Assembly: GCF_001638985.1 (NCBI RefSeq)
Contig: NW_017265137.1
Location: 585,054-649,053, forward strand
DNA from: Phycomyces blakesleeanus NRRL 1555(-)
Taxonomy: Eukaryota > Mucoromycota > Mucoromycetes > Mucorales > Phycomycetaceae
Reading direction: 5' to 3'
DNA length: 64,000 nucleotides
The notes beneath the pieces are model-generated. The model was given only the letters and a program-made list of their open reading frames with translations. It was not told where the DNA came from and ran no database searches. Shown here in pieces: positions 22,501 through 34,303 of the stretch. The translations under genes and the position numbers were made by a program. Position 1 is the first letter of the stretch. Each line of letters begins with the position of its first letter.

Positions 22501-25435
22501 CGACAGAAGATAATGTTGTCTGAACAGACGTCAGATATTTTACAAGTTCGACGTGAGACCAACTTCCTTCTGATACAAGTCTGTCAAAAACCATTTGAAG
22601 TTCGACATGCTACAAAATAGTATTTGTCACATTGTCAGTTTTTTTGTTTTGTATTCTTTTCTCATATACTATATATAAAGTGTAATCTAAAGAATATTAG
22701 TATACATATTTACCTTTCTAACACCCAGTGAAGTCAAAAATTGATCAGTAATGGTTCTGGGTGCTTTAAAGTTGACAATTGGGAGGTCATCAAATAGATT
22801 CACACTTGTAAAATAGGCTTCTGTCGGGAGTTTCATTCCGTATTTTGTCGGAATACACGTCTTACTCTGGAGAATTGAAGATATTCCGGATTGGGCGCTC
22901 ACCGAAGAGTGTTGGTATCCGCGGGAAGAAATAGCCAAAACTTGTTCAGCAAATACAGGAGACTCCTCCAGTTCCTTTTTGCTGGCTATAAACCGTACCC
23001 ACTCCAGAACAGGTAGCTCTTTTAAGTCACTACAAGTAATTTTAGCGAATAAGAATCTAGGATATATAAAATCTCCCACAAAACAATCAATACATATAAC
23101 TTACCCAAAATAAGAGCCCAAATCAGGTCCAACAAAGTTTTTGGTTATGTTGAAAGGCAGTGTGGTGTCAGGGTGTTTGACATCAAGTGGGATAATCTTT
23201 GGATTCACCCACCATTTTGCTGCAGACAAGGTTAAGAGTCTTTCACCGTTGCAATTCAATATAGCAGCATCAAGGAAACGGTTCTTTACAGTAATATCAA
23301 GACTTTCTATAAAGGCGGACGGAATAGAGGGATTCTTTTTGTTGCACTCTACCCACCACTTCATGCAAGCAACCATTTCGTCTTCATTGAGTGCACGCGT
23401 ATTAAGCTCTTTCAGAATATCACCCATCCCAAGAGGCTGAAGAAGCCCAAATCCTGTCAACTTTGTCAGACCTTCTTTGCAATCTCTTGTAAAAGAAGAA
23501 GTGAGAGTTGGGACTGTCTTTACAAAAGCATCCAAAAGTTCTGTAACGCTTCGACTGATAAAACTATCTTCTGGGAGTGTTCTGGCTGCTGTGATACTCT
23601 GAATCCCGTGAGAAGTCATAAGTTGAAGGGACACCTTGCTAGAATTGAAAAATCTGTTCTCATGCTCCTTTCCTACAATTGGACTCGGTGTTGAATGGTG
23701 GAAAGTAAAGGCGCGTAGAGCATGAGAGGCACGGCTCTCAAGCATATGCTTGGCACTGTCTATGCCATCATCATGTTTGGACTTGTCTACAATATCTGTA
23801 CAGCCGACAAGCTCTTTGTATAGTCGAGCAATTTGATCCATTTCGTCATCATACACAAGCCTCGAAAGCAAGCCTCCGGCAGCCAGAAGCTCTCTGTTCC
23901 ACACACTAATATACCGATCAGCAAAATCAATGCTTTCACGCTCAACTGTGGGTATAAATCTAGCTGCCATGTGGGAACAGCAACCAGTGGTCTGATGGGT
24001 CGGAAAGCCGATAAATACACGTCCCTGATGTGGAAATGGCATGAGATCCTTAAAGATCTTATTATTATTCTCGGAAGCATCGAGCTCATCTTTTCCAGTA
24101 TAAACAAGTTGAAATTTTGTGGTTTTTGGAGGCTTCTTTTTTGTCGCTCTCTCCATTTCCTTTTCAAAGTCTCGTGGAACATTTACAGAAAGAGCCGCAG
24201 TAATAACACTCAAAAAAATACTAGATTTCTCCACTGGTAATCCCGAGTTTTGACTAGAGTCTCTTGCTTTACTATTAGATAGTGATATGAGGTTTGCGAA
24301 AGGTGTGAACATTGTTGGCGGAGTGTATTTTTCTGCATCAAGTTGAAGTTTACGCATATCCACACCCGTAATGCTGAACATTCTCTTTGGAGTAACGGTG
24401 TGAAGTCTTTGTGGATCTACAACCATGGCTCTAGGCTCGGCAGTCTTTTTGGTAATTTCAAAGATCTTGTGTTGGTCAAAATAGACCGTTATTTGACGAA
24501 GATTGGCCGTAAATCCCTAAAAAAATGAAAAGGAACCCCCAACAAAACAATGAGATTGCGTATTAAATATCTTATTTTCTTTCTTGGCTAACCATGCTTG
24601 TTGTCAGAAATTTCGCAAAATCATCTAAATCAGGCATCTCCATGGGTTCACGCAAGTCCATCAAAAACGATGTCCATTCATTGACTTGTGTATCAGGTAC
24701 GTCTGCACGTTTGGCAAATAACTGATCTCCTTTAAAATAGAATGCCATGCATTGTGATCCAGAGAAAACGCTAACGGGATAATGATAATAATAATGATAA
24801 TGAGAATAGCGAAAAAGAGCTTAGTATGGACCATATTACGTGATGAATTTTATTCAACTTACAATGGACTCTCACAGACAGAGAACAAGGAATAGAAACC
24901 CACGCCAAATGCACCAATCTTTTGCTCGTCTGTAAAACGAATGAGTTTAAACTCCACTGAATATATGTATATGTCTTACCGGGATTTCCTTCTGCGATAC
25001 GCTTCAATCTATTCCAGTCTTCAGTTCTAAATGGCATTCCATTATTCTTGAAAGTTATTCTATTGCACTTGGCCGCTAAATTAGGGACTTTGGAGTCTAT
25101 TGCTGAATCAGCAGAGTGGAACATAATTTGGACAGAAGAAGACGAGGCATCATCTAAAGTTACAGAAGGTTAGTCAAGAGGCCTAAAAGAAGACTTGGGT
25201 GCAGTATGCACAGACCTGAATTTTGCATAAGCTCTCTGTATAGAACATACTCTGCAGAATATCTTGCGAGAATCTTATCGATGAGATGTCGTTGGTTCAC
25301 TAAATTGCCATGTGTGAATCAGGAATAATGTATAGTGTGATCGAGATTGAAGTAATTAGTACCTTCAACTTTCTCCTCTACTCCACTACTGCCCATCATG
25401 TTGGAGCGAATAAGCTCCAGGCGATCTTCTGACAT
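19545..25435 (-). CDS. Giant HSP90-like ATPase / DUF3684 protein, 10 exons
   Basis: Exons 25435-25363, 25299-25216, 25153-24980, 24929-24863, 24770-24593, 24516-23105, 23029-22714, 22609-21213, 21147-20970 and 20918-19545 join in frame to 1750 aa. The N-terminus is a GHKL-type ATP-binding domain: helix ELMQNSDDA (residues 47-55, with the Glu and Asn that bind the nucleotide) and KIGAFGVGF (residues 115-122), as in HSP90, sacsin and related ATPases. The long remainder matches what I recall of the fungal DUF3684 family, whose members are about 1700 aa. The C-terminus has a proline-rich linker and a metal-protease-like HELAHNF motif (near 19695-19715). The function of the family is not known to me; a chaperone-like role would be inference. 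Intron 9 uses a GC donor. It is 258 bp upstream of, and parallel to, RIB4. Confidence 0.85.
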
Positions 25436-25693
25436 TTTGATCACTTAAACACACACACGCACGTACGCACACAAGAGGGGGGGGAAAGGTAAAAGTAAAG
25501 AGGGAAAAATAGTAGAAAGGAGAAGGAAAGGCTTGATTTATCCTTCGCTGTTTAAAGCGCCGCAGCATCATCATTCTTTTTTGACGACTTTTTGGAATGG
25601 TCTACGCAGACACTTTGTCTATCTTTCTTTGGTTTTGTTTGACTTAAAGCTTATATAGATATGTATGTGTATTAAAGCAAGAGATAATCAAGT

Positions 25694-26331
25694 TCACAGT
25701 CTACGGGTGGATCTGAGAGCCGATTCGACAGCGGCAGCAGCCCACTCCTCTGCATGGTGGAAACCTTCCTCGGTGCTTGATCTGGCAATAGCCTGCTCGT
25801 CGTTGTAGCAGGTCAAGACACCAAACATGACAGGTACGCCAGTGTCGAGTTGTACACGCATAATACCGTGGGTTACAGCGTCGCAAATGTACTCAAAATG
25901 AGCTGTTGAGCCCTTGATAACCAGACCAATGCAAATAACAGCATCAAAAGGACCAGTCTTCTTTCCGGGCTTGGGCTGTTGAGGGGAAGGAGAGCCGAGC
26001 AAGTCACTGGCAGTCTCGGAAGCCTGGGCCTTTGAAAGGTCAATAAGTTGCTTGGCGGCCATAGGAAGCTCGTATGCACCGGAAACAGTGTCCTGTATAT
26101 CATATTTTTAATCAGTTTGACGTTATTTATTTTGGTAGTGATGATTCTTACGGTGAACACGTTCTCAGGACGAACATTGTACTTGTTGATTAAGGTGTCA
26201 TGAACACATTTGTACAAATTCTGAACGAGAGTGTGGTTCCAGCGAGTGTGGACAATAGCAATTCGGAGATTTTTCCCGTCAAGCTTGGTGGTGGGAGCAG
26301 AAACGCCTTTTTCAAATGTCTTTTCACTCAT
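25694..26331 (-). CDS. RIB4: 6,7-dimethyl-8-ribityllumazine synthase
   Basis: Exons 26331-26152 and 26092-25694 (intron 59 bp, GTAAGA...ACAG) give 192 aa. Lumazine synthase condenses 5-amino-6-ribitylamino-uracil with 3,4-dihydroxy-2-butanone 4-phosphate, the penultimate step of riboflavin synthesis, in the cytosol. Family motifs are present: [10 protein letters not shown] near the N-terminus (substrate-binding), the SGAYELP loop across the splice junction, and [18 protein letters not shown] with the conserved His. The C-terminus has [11 protein letters not shown] and [10 protein letters not shown]. An insert rich in Ser/Gln/Pro ([12 protein letters not shown]) lies before the KGSTAHFE block, as in other fungal enzymes. 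The protein normally forms pentamers or icosahedral shells. A CRE-like TGACGTAG lies about 72 bp upstream. Confidence 0.95.
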
Positions 26332-27661
26332 GGTTAGTAATCATCTAAGAGGCGGACAAAGAAGATCTCCATTTATACCCAAGCCCAGTCAAAAGCGCCG
26401 GGTGACGTAGGCGAAAGAGATCAAACAGTGACTTGTTGATACTCTGACCACTATCCATTCCTCGCTAAGAATATCAAACTCTCGGTGGGTTTAGGAGTAA
26501 ATGATGTGACAAGGCGCTCTTTTGAGAAGATGCTTCAAACTTCTGCAACTTTAAATCGATATTCAAGTACCCGACTTTATTCTAGGGCTAATAAAAAAAT
26601 ATATAGAGTTTCTTTGACAGCTCTCGGTTTTTACACACATACACGCACACACGCAGGAAGTGTAAATCCTAAGGAATTTCTAAGCTGGCTGCGTTCTTTT
26701 AAAGATCATTGTATTCTCTCCCTAAAAATAAAAAGAAAGACAGGCAAACAGATACCACACAGACCAAGAAAAAGATAATTTAGACAACATATTATTTGTT
26801 TCAAAAGACCTTAATTATTCGGAGAAAATTCAAGTACATACACCTTTACTCAATTACTCCCTCATTCACTTACTCGCACTAAAAGATATGTAGAAAGTGA
26901 ATTACAGCCAACTCATTAAAGCAGATTAAATAAAACTTCAAAATATACATGTCTCTCAAAATATGCTTAGCCTTAAAGTCTACAATGAATTAATCAATTC
27001 CGTTTACGCTTAGCAAGCTGGATTACCAAGTGTTTGGGACTTCACCGACCAAATCGGTATCGGGGTTTTCTTTTATTTTCCACAATTCATGAAATTGTTC
27101 AAATTCAAACCATCCAAAACCCTCTCTTTTGTCTAAAAATTAATTCTCATTAGCCTAAAAACAAAATATAACTTCTTTCAACTCCACGCCTTATCCTACG
27201 GATAGATCGCCTAGGCTCAAACCGAAAAAAATAGTATCCCTTTTTCTACAACAGCTTCAGTCTAAACAGTTTTTTTTCTTGCTTGTACTTCAGTACAAAC
27301 ATCGATTATGCAGAAAAGAAACTCATTTGTAATACATACATTTACCTATCCGAACGTGATTGGAAGATACCAATTTAAAATATTCAGAAACAAATCAGAA
27401 TATTGTAGCACTTTGGGATAAACTTTCAAAGTATTGTCTGTCTCTCTCTTTTGTTGATGTACTCTCCTTCAGTTGTAGTCTGTATATATAGTAATATGAT
27501 TTGTTTTTATTGTTATTATTATCCGTATGCTTATGTTTGGGTGGTGCGTATTCAGTACTATGCAGGGTATTAATTGTACACTCAACCAAAGGTAAAAGCA
27601 GGCGACTATTAATCTTTCTATGATGAATGTACACTTCTTCTTTCTTCTAAAGAGGGAAAAT
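26332..27661. other. Intergenic, RIB4 promoter; one possible hidden exon
   Basis: Upstream DNA of RIB4 with a CRE-like TGACGTAG at 26403-26410, then AT-rich sequence and a (CACG)-type tract near 26635. On the minus strand, 27132-27023 reads without a stop as about 36 codons ending VGEVPNTW before TAA, preceded by an AG acceptor-like site. It may be the last exon of an unrecognised gene. Upstream exons were not resolved, so no gene is called. Confidence 0.4.
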
Positions 27662-28964
27662 CTAATTCAGTCTCCAGTCTGCAATTGACTGGCGTAACTC
27701 GCAATATTCGGGACCTTTGATATCATCTATAAATAAAAGGGCATTATTGAGTTGTTGTTGCTTACACACTCACACATATATATATAATATAATCACTTTG
27801 CTTCACTTCACTTTGATTGTTCCATAATTATTACCTGATGTGTAAACATTTCCAGACAAACCATAGGTGTCCACCAAATATTTCCATAGGTATGGTGTTA
27901 CTATACTGATACCACCTGCAAAGTTTCCTCGAGGTCTTGCATCTGGATTTAATTTATCGTCTGGTCCAGCCAGGGTGTGATTTGGAATAGGGCCCTTTCC
28001 AATATCACCATCGCATGTGCGCAAGAACCAGGTCGTCAGCCACATTCGATCGACAAAGTAATAGTGAGGGTCGGATTCAAGAACAGAGGCTCGATCAGCA
28101 TCCGTAGCATACAATTCACGTTCGCGCAGGCACTGTTCTTTTTGTCTTAAGGATTCCTGGCCGATCTCGCTGTCGTGTGTTAATGTCTTGAGGATACCAT
28201 GCACAAAATGTGCTTCACTTGAATCACCTCGAGTCTCACCCAACTGTAATAAATAATTCACAGATACACATATAAATAATTATTAATAAATATACAATAA
28301 AATAAATAGATATTATCAGGATAGTGTGATGTATACCTGTCGAGAGCATGCAAAGCAAAATAATTGAAGTCTCGGTAAGCGGAAAAGAATACCACGACGA
28401 TCGTTGAAAGTAGTGTGGAATTTGTAAGCACAATCTCTGCAACCTATAATTTTTTTTAAAATAATAATAATAATAATAATAGGAAAGGTAATTTAGTATA
28501 TAGATATATATAAGAAATACCCACAATACAACAAGTGCTTATAAAAGTTTTTTTTACTTACGAAGTCTAGTGTTGCCTTGCCACATGTACATGCAAACAC
28601 CAGCATGATGCTGATTCTGTCCACATGTTGTGCAGTTGAGATTCTTGGGTAACCAATTCAGTACCTGTTGATACTTGCGAACGTATGGCTCCAGGGCAGG
28701 GCGAGTCAATCGACACACATGTGGGCACATACGATTATTTGTCGGATCCTCATGTTTACGGGCATACATTGACTTCCATGTCTCTTCAGGCAGCTTGTAG
28801 GTTATACCAAAGTTATTGTAGAGCATCTCTCTCCAGACTGAATCATCGTGGGCAATCATTGCAAATTTGTGACAGACGATCGAAAAGGTTTTCAAGTCAT
28901 CGATAGACAAATGACCAGCGATGGCTGTAAGGAGCTCATTGTTGAGGTTGAGAAGTTGAGGCAT
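27662..28964 (-). CDS. F-box protein with Zn-binding region and DUSP domain
   Basis: Exons 28964-28562, 28443-28337, 28243-27835 and 27726-27662 join to 327 aa. ATG 28964 is the first in-frame ATG; only TTG codons precede it. Residues 1-45 are an F-box (LNNELLTAIAGHLSIDDLKTFS...WREML), which binds Skp1 in SCF ubiquitin ligases. Residues about 75-175 hold paired cysteines and histidines (CPHVC, CTTCGQNQHH, CRDCAYKF, LFCFACSR), suggesting a zinc-binding module that may be UBP-like. Residues about 215-305 match a DUSP domain (YYFVDRMWLTTWF, GPIPNHTL, LWKYLVDTYG). DUSP domains are normally in ubiquitin-specific proteases, but no Cys/His-box protease follows; the protein ends at the DUSP. It may act as a substrate receptor. 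Divergent from ARPC3. Confidence 0.8.
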
Positions 28965-30713
28965 CACGATGACAACCGATTCCAACAAAGATCTAAAGAA
29001 ATTTATAGTTCAAAAAAAAATTAAATCAGGAACTGTCCAATAAGCGATTATTGTATGACGTAACAAATTATGAAACTTGATTTTTTTGCCAGCAATAAAA
29101 TCAGTAACCAATCTGCCTTTTTCTTTTCTTTTTCTTATAATAAGGGGGGGTCAGTTCTTATTATTATTATTTTTCGGAAAAAAAAACACATATACCGTTT
29201 GAACGAACTTTAGTCATTAAGAAATCTTATTGGACAAGTGTTTGAACATTTTTTTCTATTTAAAACAATTCAAACTTTGAAAACGAAGTTCAAAAAAAAA
29301 TAAGTTCAACGAAGCCGATCGGTCAAAATGTCATTATTAATTATTTCCTTTGAGAGAGAGAGGAGAAAAAGAAGCTTATGGAGTAATGATAATAGCGTGT
29401 TATTTAAATATAGCGATTATTAGGTAAATAGAGTTTTGAATAGGTATATAAAAAAAGCATTTGTTTTTCTTAATATTTATTAAGATATTTTGTTGTTGTC
29501 GTTACTTTTATGATACAACGATATACTTTCAGCCAGTAGATGCTATAGAGCGATATGGGACATGTAGAACAGCTTGTAATGAATAAAAGCTCCTTTAGAA
29601 AAAGCATATAATATGGTGAAAGACCACTTTTTGTACCAGTTATCATCAAAGGAAGATCACGACTAATTTTCTGGCTACAAAATGCTATAGTCTTTTTTAT
29701 ACTTTTTTATAATTATAATAATAATGAGATACATGAAGTATTAAGAAGGACAAGTCTGTATGTTGTTCTATCATAACATATGGAGTCAACTATGTTCATT
29801 TACCATAATTTAAAATTATAAATATTCTTTAGAGAGAGAAAAGTTGGACTTTTCAAAGTGAAAGGGACAATTTGAAATTGATATTATTGGTTCGAATCCA
29901 CTCTAATCTTCGGTTGAACTTTTTTTATTTATTTTTTAATTGATCCTCCCCTCATAGTGTAAATGGTTTCAGTTAAATTCAACCTTTAAATAAATTATAT
30001 ATTAAATACCCGACTTACTTTTAGTAAAATTGATTTATTTTTTTGGCTGCAAGAAGAGGAAGCAAGGACTAAAGCATCCCCTCAATAGGTCTCACTACTA
30101 CCTATTGCCTCTAACTATGTAACTTATATAAAAATCTACAAATAGAACTTGTGTATGTGTGCGGGAGGCTGGTCAGGGTTAGACAGTTAGCCAATCGCAT
30201 TAATACTACTAAAATTAGCATTAGTAAAAAAAATAAAAAAACGAGGACAATTGTATGAATATATACGGCAGGTACTTTGCGAATAAATTTATATGATCAG
30301 TAAATATACTTCTAGTCGTCATCTCTTAATATTTATTCAACAGATAGATGAACAGACAGTATTGTATCCAGTATTCGTCTTGTACACACTTGCTAACAAC
30401 GGAAGAAGATGATCGGATGGCTAAAAAATAACGGCGAACCACGTCATTCATTCACACACTCGAGGCAGCTGTGCATGGAGTGGTCTTTGAATATCTGAGA
30501 ATCAATTAAAACAAGACGCTCGGGAGCCAAGAACAAGCTTCATTTTTTTTATTTTAATTAATAAAAAAAAAGCTACCTCCTTTATCTCAATTAGTACGTT
30601 CATCCGGTCCTTAATATGCTGTAATTAGCCTTGAAAGGCCTCATTAACACGTACTTATTTCTCTTTACGGCTTATTTATTTATTTTTTATTCATTTCCTT
30701 ATCTACATTAGTT
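28965..30713. other. Divergent intergenic region, F-box gene / ARPC3
   Basis: About 1.75 kb of AT-rich DNA carrying both promoters. It contains a CRE-like site (TGACGTAA at 29056-29063), a run of G7 near 29151, and no plausible coding frame or RNA gene. Confidence 0.5.
29056..29063 (+). promoter_or_regulatory. CRE/ATF-like site TGACGTAA
   Basis: An 8-mer matching the ATF/CREB bZIP consensus with one deviation, about 92 bp upstream of the F-box start codon. One such site can occur by chance. Confidence 0.3.
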
Positions 30714-31839
30714 ATGCCGGTAAGCACTCATTCTTTTTCTTCTTCTACTACCATTACTTTTTTTTTACCTTGGTCACTTTGATTATTCAATTCTTCGCGC
30801 ATATCATTACGACTAAAGAGTTGTACAACACTATAACGAGTCAACTGGCTGCACTATCATCAGAGTCTACATGCTAAGCAGAAAGAAATGATGAAATAAA
30901 AATATGAATGGGCAAACACGCACACACAAATACATACATACACATGTCTATACGCCTACACGCCTACACTCACAAATAAAACACAGCTGAATTTTATTCA
31001 TTATTCATTATTCATTATTGTATTATTGTATTATTGGTACTTTTTCCAAGTCTTGCTCATCTTCCTTGTTTCTTTGTTTTATTCTTAGGCCTATCACTCA
31101 AAATTCAACGATGGTGACTACCAATCGATTGGCAATATGTTTGTGTTGCCCATCAAAACAAACTCTAGAAATAATGCAGGTGCTGGTATGAATAAGAATA
31201 TTAGTAATAATAAGAGAAGAGAAACCAAACAAAAAAATGAATTTATTATAACCACATATAAAACATGCTTTCTTTTTTTCAATAGCTGATATTCTGGGTG
31301 AAGATATTATCGATGAAGCCATTCAACTCTTCCGCGCAAACTGCCTTTTCCGTAACTTTGAAATCAAGGGAAATGCAGACCGTGTTTTGATTTATCTGAT
31401 TCTGTTTATTTCCGAGTGTCTCGGAAAACTCAACAAGCTCACACCTCAAGGCGACGCGTTGAAACAGCTCAGCACATTAGCTGTCTCGAGCTTCTCTATT
31501 CCCGGTGATCCAGGATTCCCCTTGAACGCCATGTATGCCCCTCCAGCTGATAGATACCAGGCTGGTGAGTAGAGAAATCATTGTTACCATTATTTTGTTT
31601 AGCAGTAGCTATATATATATATAGAAAGGAAATTAAGTGGATAGAGATCATCAATTATAAGAAAGAGTCGAATTAGCTTATGAGTTTATTTGTTATTTTT
31701 AGACCAAATGAAACAATATATTCAGAAACTTCGTCAGGAACTTGCCATTCGATTGGTAGAACAGATTTATGTGGATGGAAAACCAAGCAAGTGGTGGATG
31801 TGCTTCCAAAAGAGAAAGTTTATGAACTTGAGCCTTTAA
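30714..31839 (+). CDS. ARPC3: Arp2/3 complex subunit 3 (p21-Arc)
   Basis: Exons 30714-30719, 31089-31185, 31286-31564 and 31703-31839 give 172 aa. The first exon codes only Met-Pro before a GTAAGC donor. The protein starts [12 protein letters not shown] and carries the ARPC3 signatures [54 protein letters not shown] and [18 protein letters not shown]. Length fits the family (about 175-180 aa). ARPC3 is a small subunit of the Arp2/3 complex, which nucleates branched actin filaments in cortical patches for endocytosis and polar growth. The exon 2 end is taken at GTATGA, giving NNAGAADILG; a donor six bases upstream would also keep the frame. Convergent with the CRAL-TRIO gene, 353 bp between stops. 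Confidence 0.95.
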
Positions 31840-32192
31840 AAAAAATAAGAAAAAAAAACCATTTTATAATATTATATGTATATATATATATATATATACT
31901 TGAGAGAGTATTTTTATTATGATATCAAGTTTTGTTTTTAGAATAGTGATTGTATAATTGTATAATTGTGTGTGAAAGTGCATGAAGAGGTGATGGTATT
32001 ATTAACACATGGAGAGGAAGGATGAGAGGGGGGTAGATAAATTTAAGAAAAGAAGAAGAAAAGAAGTATACAGAGTGGAGAGGTGGGAGGGGAAGATGGT
32101 AAAAGGGGCGATGGAAGAGGAAAGAACTAAGGGTAGAATCTAAAAAGCAAGGAGTTCTTTTTTTTTCAGATGTAAAATAAATGAAGAAGAAA

Positions 32193-34303
32193 TCAATAGC
32201 TATCTCGCTGGTTCAATGTGGCAGACAAGGAAGCACCCATGGCAGCTGCCACAGTAGCTGTGATCCCGACTGTTGTATAAGCGATGTTCTGAGGAGACTG
32301 AGCGAGAATGCGAGCCAGAGCCTTTCGAACACTTTGTTCTACAGGTCCACGCAAGAAAATATACAAAAGAACCCAATAGAGCGCACCATTGTAACGGAAG
32401 GTTAGTCTGAACAACTGGCGAGCCAAACGTAGCGCACGTTGTTCCGATCGCAAAAGACGCATTCTGACAGGCGAACTTGCGTAGCTAGACTGCGGGTTGT
32501 TTGGTGGCAAGAGATGAGGAAAGTGGGGTAAGACTACTTGGAAATCGAGCAGGATGTCCTGGTCGTTGACAAAATCGTCTTCGAGTCCTAATTGTCGCAT
32601 CTGTTGCTGCTGTTCTTTTTCGACCATTGCCAGTCGGTTAGCAAGTGCAAGTGCAGATATTCCGTTGCTTTTTATGCGCCCCTTGCTGAGAAAGGATGTC
32701 AGGAATGCCTCGCCCATATGCAGACCATTCCAGTGATAGGTTGGTTGTACGTGTTGGTGTGGTACTACTTGTCTGTTTGGTACTGACCACGGCATGTCGC
32801 ACAACGTAGGCATTGGGAGAGGTGTGAGTGTTCCAGGGGTAGCATACACACTCGAGCTCAATGATCTGAGCTCTGCTGAATATGGTGTCTGATAGTTTGA
32901 TGGTGTGTTGGAGACGTATTCTTTTGCGTCAAAGAAGGTGTCGTCAGATATTGTGGATGATATGGAGGGACTACGGGATCGTTCTTGAGGTTGCAGTTGC
33001 GGTGAAGGTAGCGGAGACATAATGGGAGACATAATAGGGGACATAATGGGAGAAGGTATCACCGGCTGACCGCAGCCATGGGACTGTAGAGCATTGTCTG
33101 TCTCGATGCTCCATTGAAAATCGTCATCACCACCTAGTTCTACAAATCGATAAATGTTTAAATTGAATTGAATGGATTAGTTTGTGAAACTCGGCGTATT
33201 GTGTGCGTACGTAGTGTAGTGTAGCGCAGCGTGCGAATATTATTTATTTATATATTCATTATTTTTACCTTTTAAAAGATTTTCCTTGCTGATGACTTGC
33301 TGGACTTCTTTTGATGACGGAAAATTGACTTTACTTTTTGCTTGTTCGGTCAGCAGCAATTTCACCATTTGCCATACACCTTGATACATCCACCCAAAGT
33401 TCATCACATAAACAGATCCAATAAATCCAGGGAATCTTGTATTGGTGACATCTTTGAGTGTAGTAATCAATTGAGAATCCTAAGAAAGAAATAAACCGAA
33501 ACACATATACATATACACATTCTTAATAAAAAAAGAAGAAGCAAGAGCAAAAGTAATATAAAGAGGATAATAAATGACAATCTCTTCTGATTCAATTGAT
33601 TTGTTGGTACTCACCACAGCAATAAAGGGTGCCTTTGCAATGTCAATAATCACCACAATTTGTGATACAAGTGGCATTTCATGGTGAGAGTTTTCTCTTT
33701 CTTGTGTTGATTGCCAGGTTATTTTTCGAGCCATTTCCATTACAAAGCAGGCAAAGGGGTGCATGTACGCTGACAGGTTTTTGGATTTATCAGTGAATTG
33801 AGGAAAATGCCGCATACGGATCACTGCGACAGGACGTCCGAGCTGGTCGTGTTTATGGAAAAAGGCAAATCCACTACCGTTGTAAAATTCATTCGCGAGT
33901 GAATTCCATGTAAGTTTGTCGATTCCAGTTTGAATTCTCCACTGGATTGTATCCAATACACGTTCCCTAGCTACGTCTTCGATAAAGTCGCTGTCATTTA
34001 GAAATCTAAACAGTGTTACTACAGATAGATAGAGAGAGAGAAAAGGAGAAAATAGGTAAGTATGAATATTCCCCAAAAAAGGAATTAAAATATAAAATAA
34101 ACATTTATAAAAATAAAAATAAATAATTAGGGATCCACACCTCTGTCGCGCACATAATCTGTGACATTGGCAAGCTCGGTAGGCGATAAATCAAGTAGCC
34201 GAATGTCTTGTAGCAGTTTGGCTTCTAGACGTATGATTAGCTGTTGGTTCTCACAGTAAAGAGAATTGTTGAGGATTGCTAATTCCTTTGGAATGGAAAG
34301 CAT
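32193..34303 (-). CDS. CRAL-TRIO (Sec14-like) lipid-transfer protein with hydrophobic tail
   Basis: Exons 34303-34141, 34018-33615, 33479-33269 and 33139-32193 give 574 aa. Residues about 60-260 are a CRAL-TRIO domain: an N-terminal helical part (FLNDSDFIEDVARERVLDTIQWR), VVIIDIAKAPF, and FPGFIGSVYVMNFGWMYQGVWQMVK, followed by KVNFPSSKEV. These proteins exchange phospholipids or sterols between membranes. After the domain comes a low-complexity Ser/Pro segment with IMSP repeated four times and a long disordered stretch. The last 60 residues are hydrophobic (GALYWVLLYIFLRG and IAYTTVGITATVAAAMGASL), likely membrane segments that would tether the protein to an organelle. That tail is unusual for simple Sec14 and is an inference from hydrophobicity only. 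Confidence 0.85.

Noticed and set aside
26485..26778. 97-aa plus-strand frame upstream of RIB4
   Set aside because: No recognisable motif, lies in the RIB4 promoter side and includes a CACACG microsatellite.
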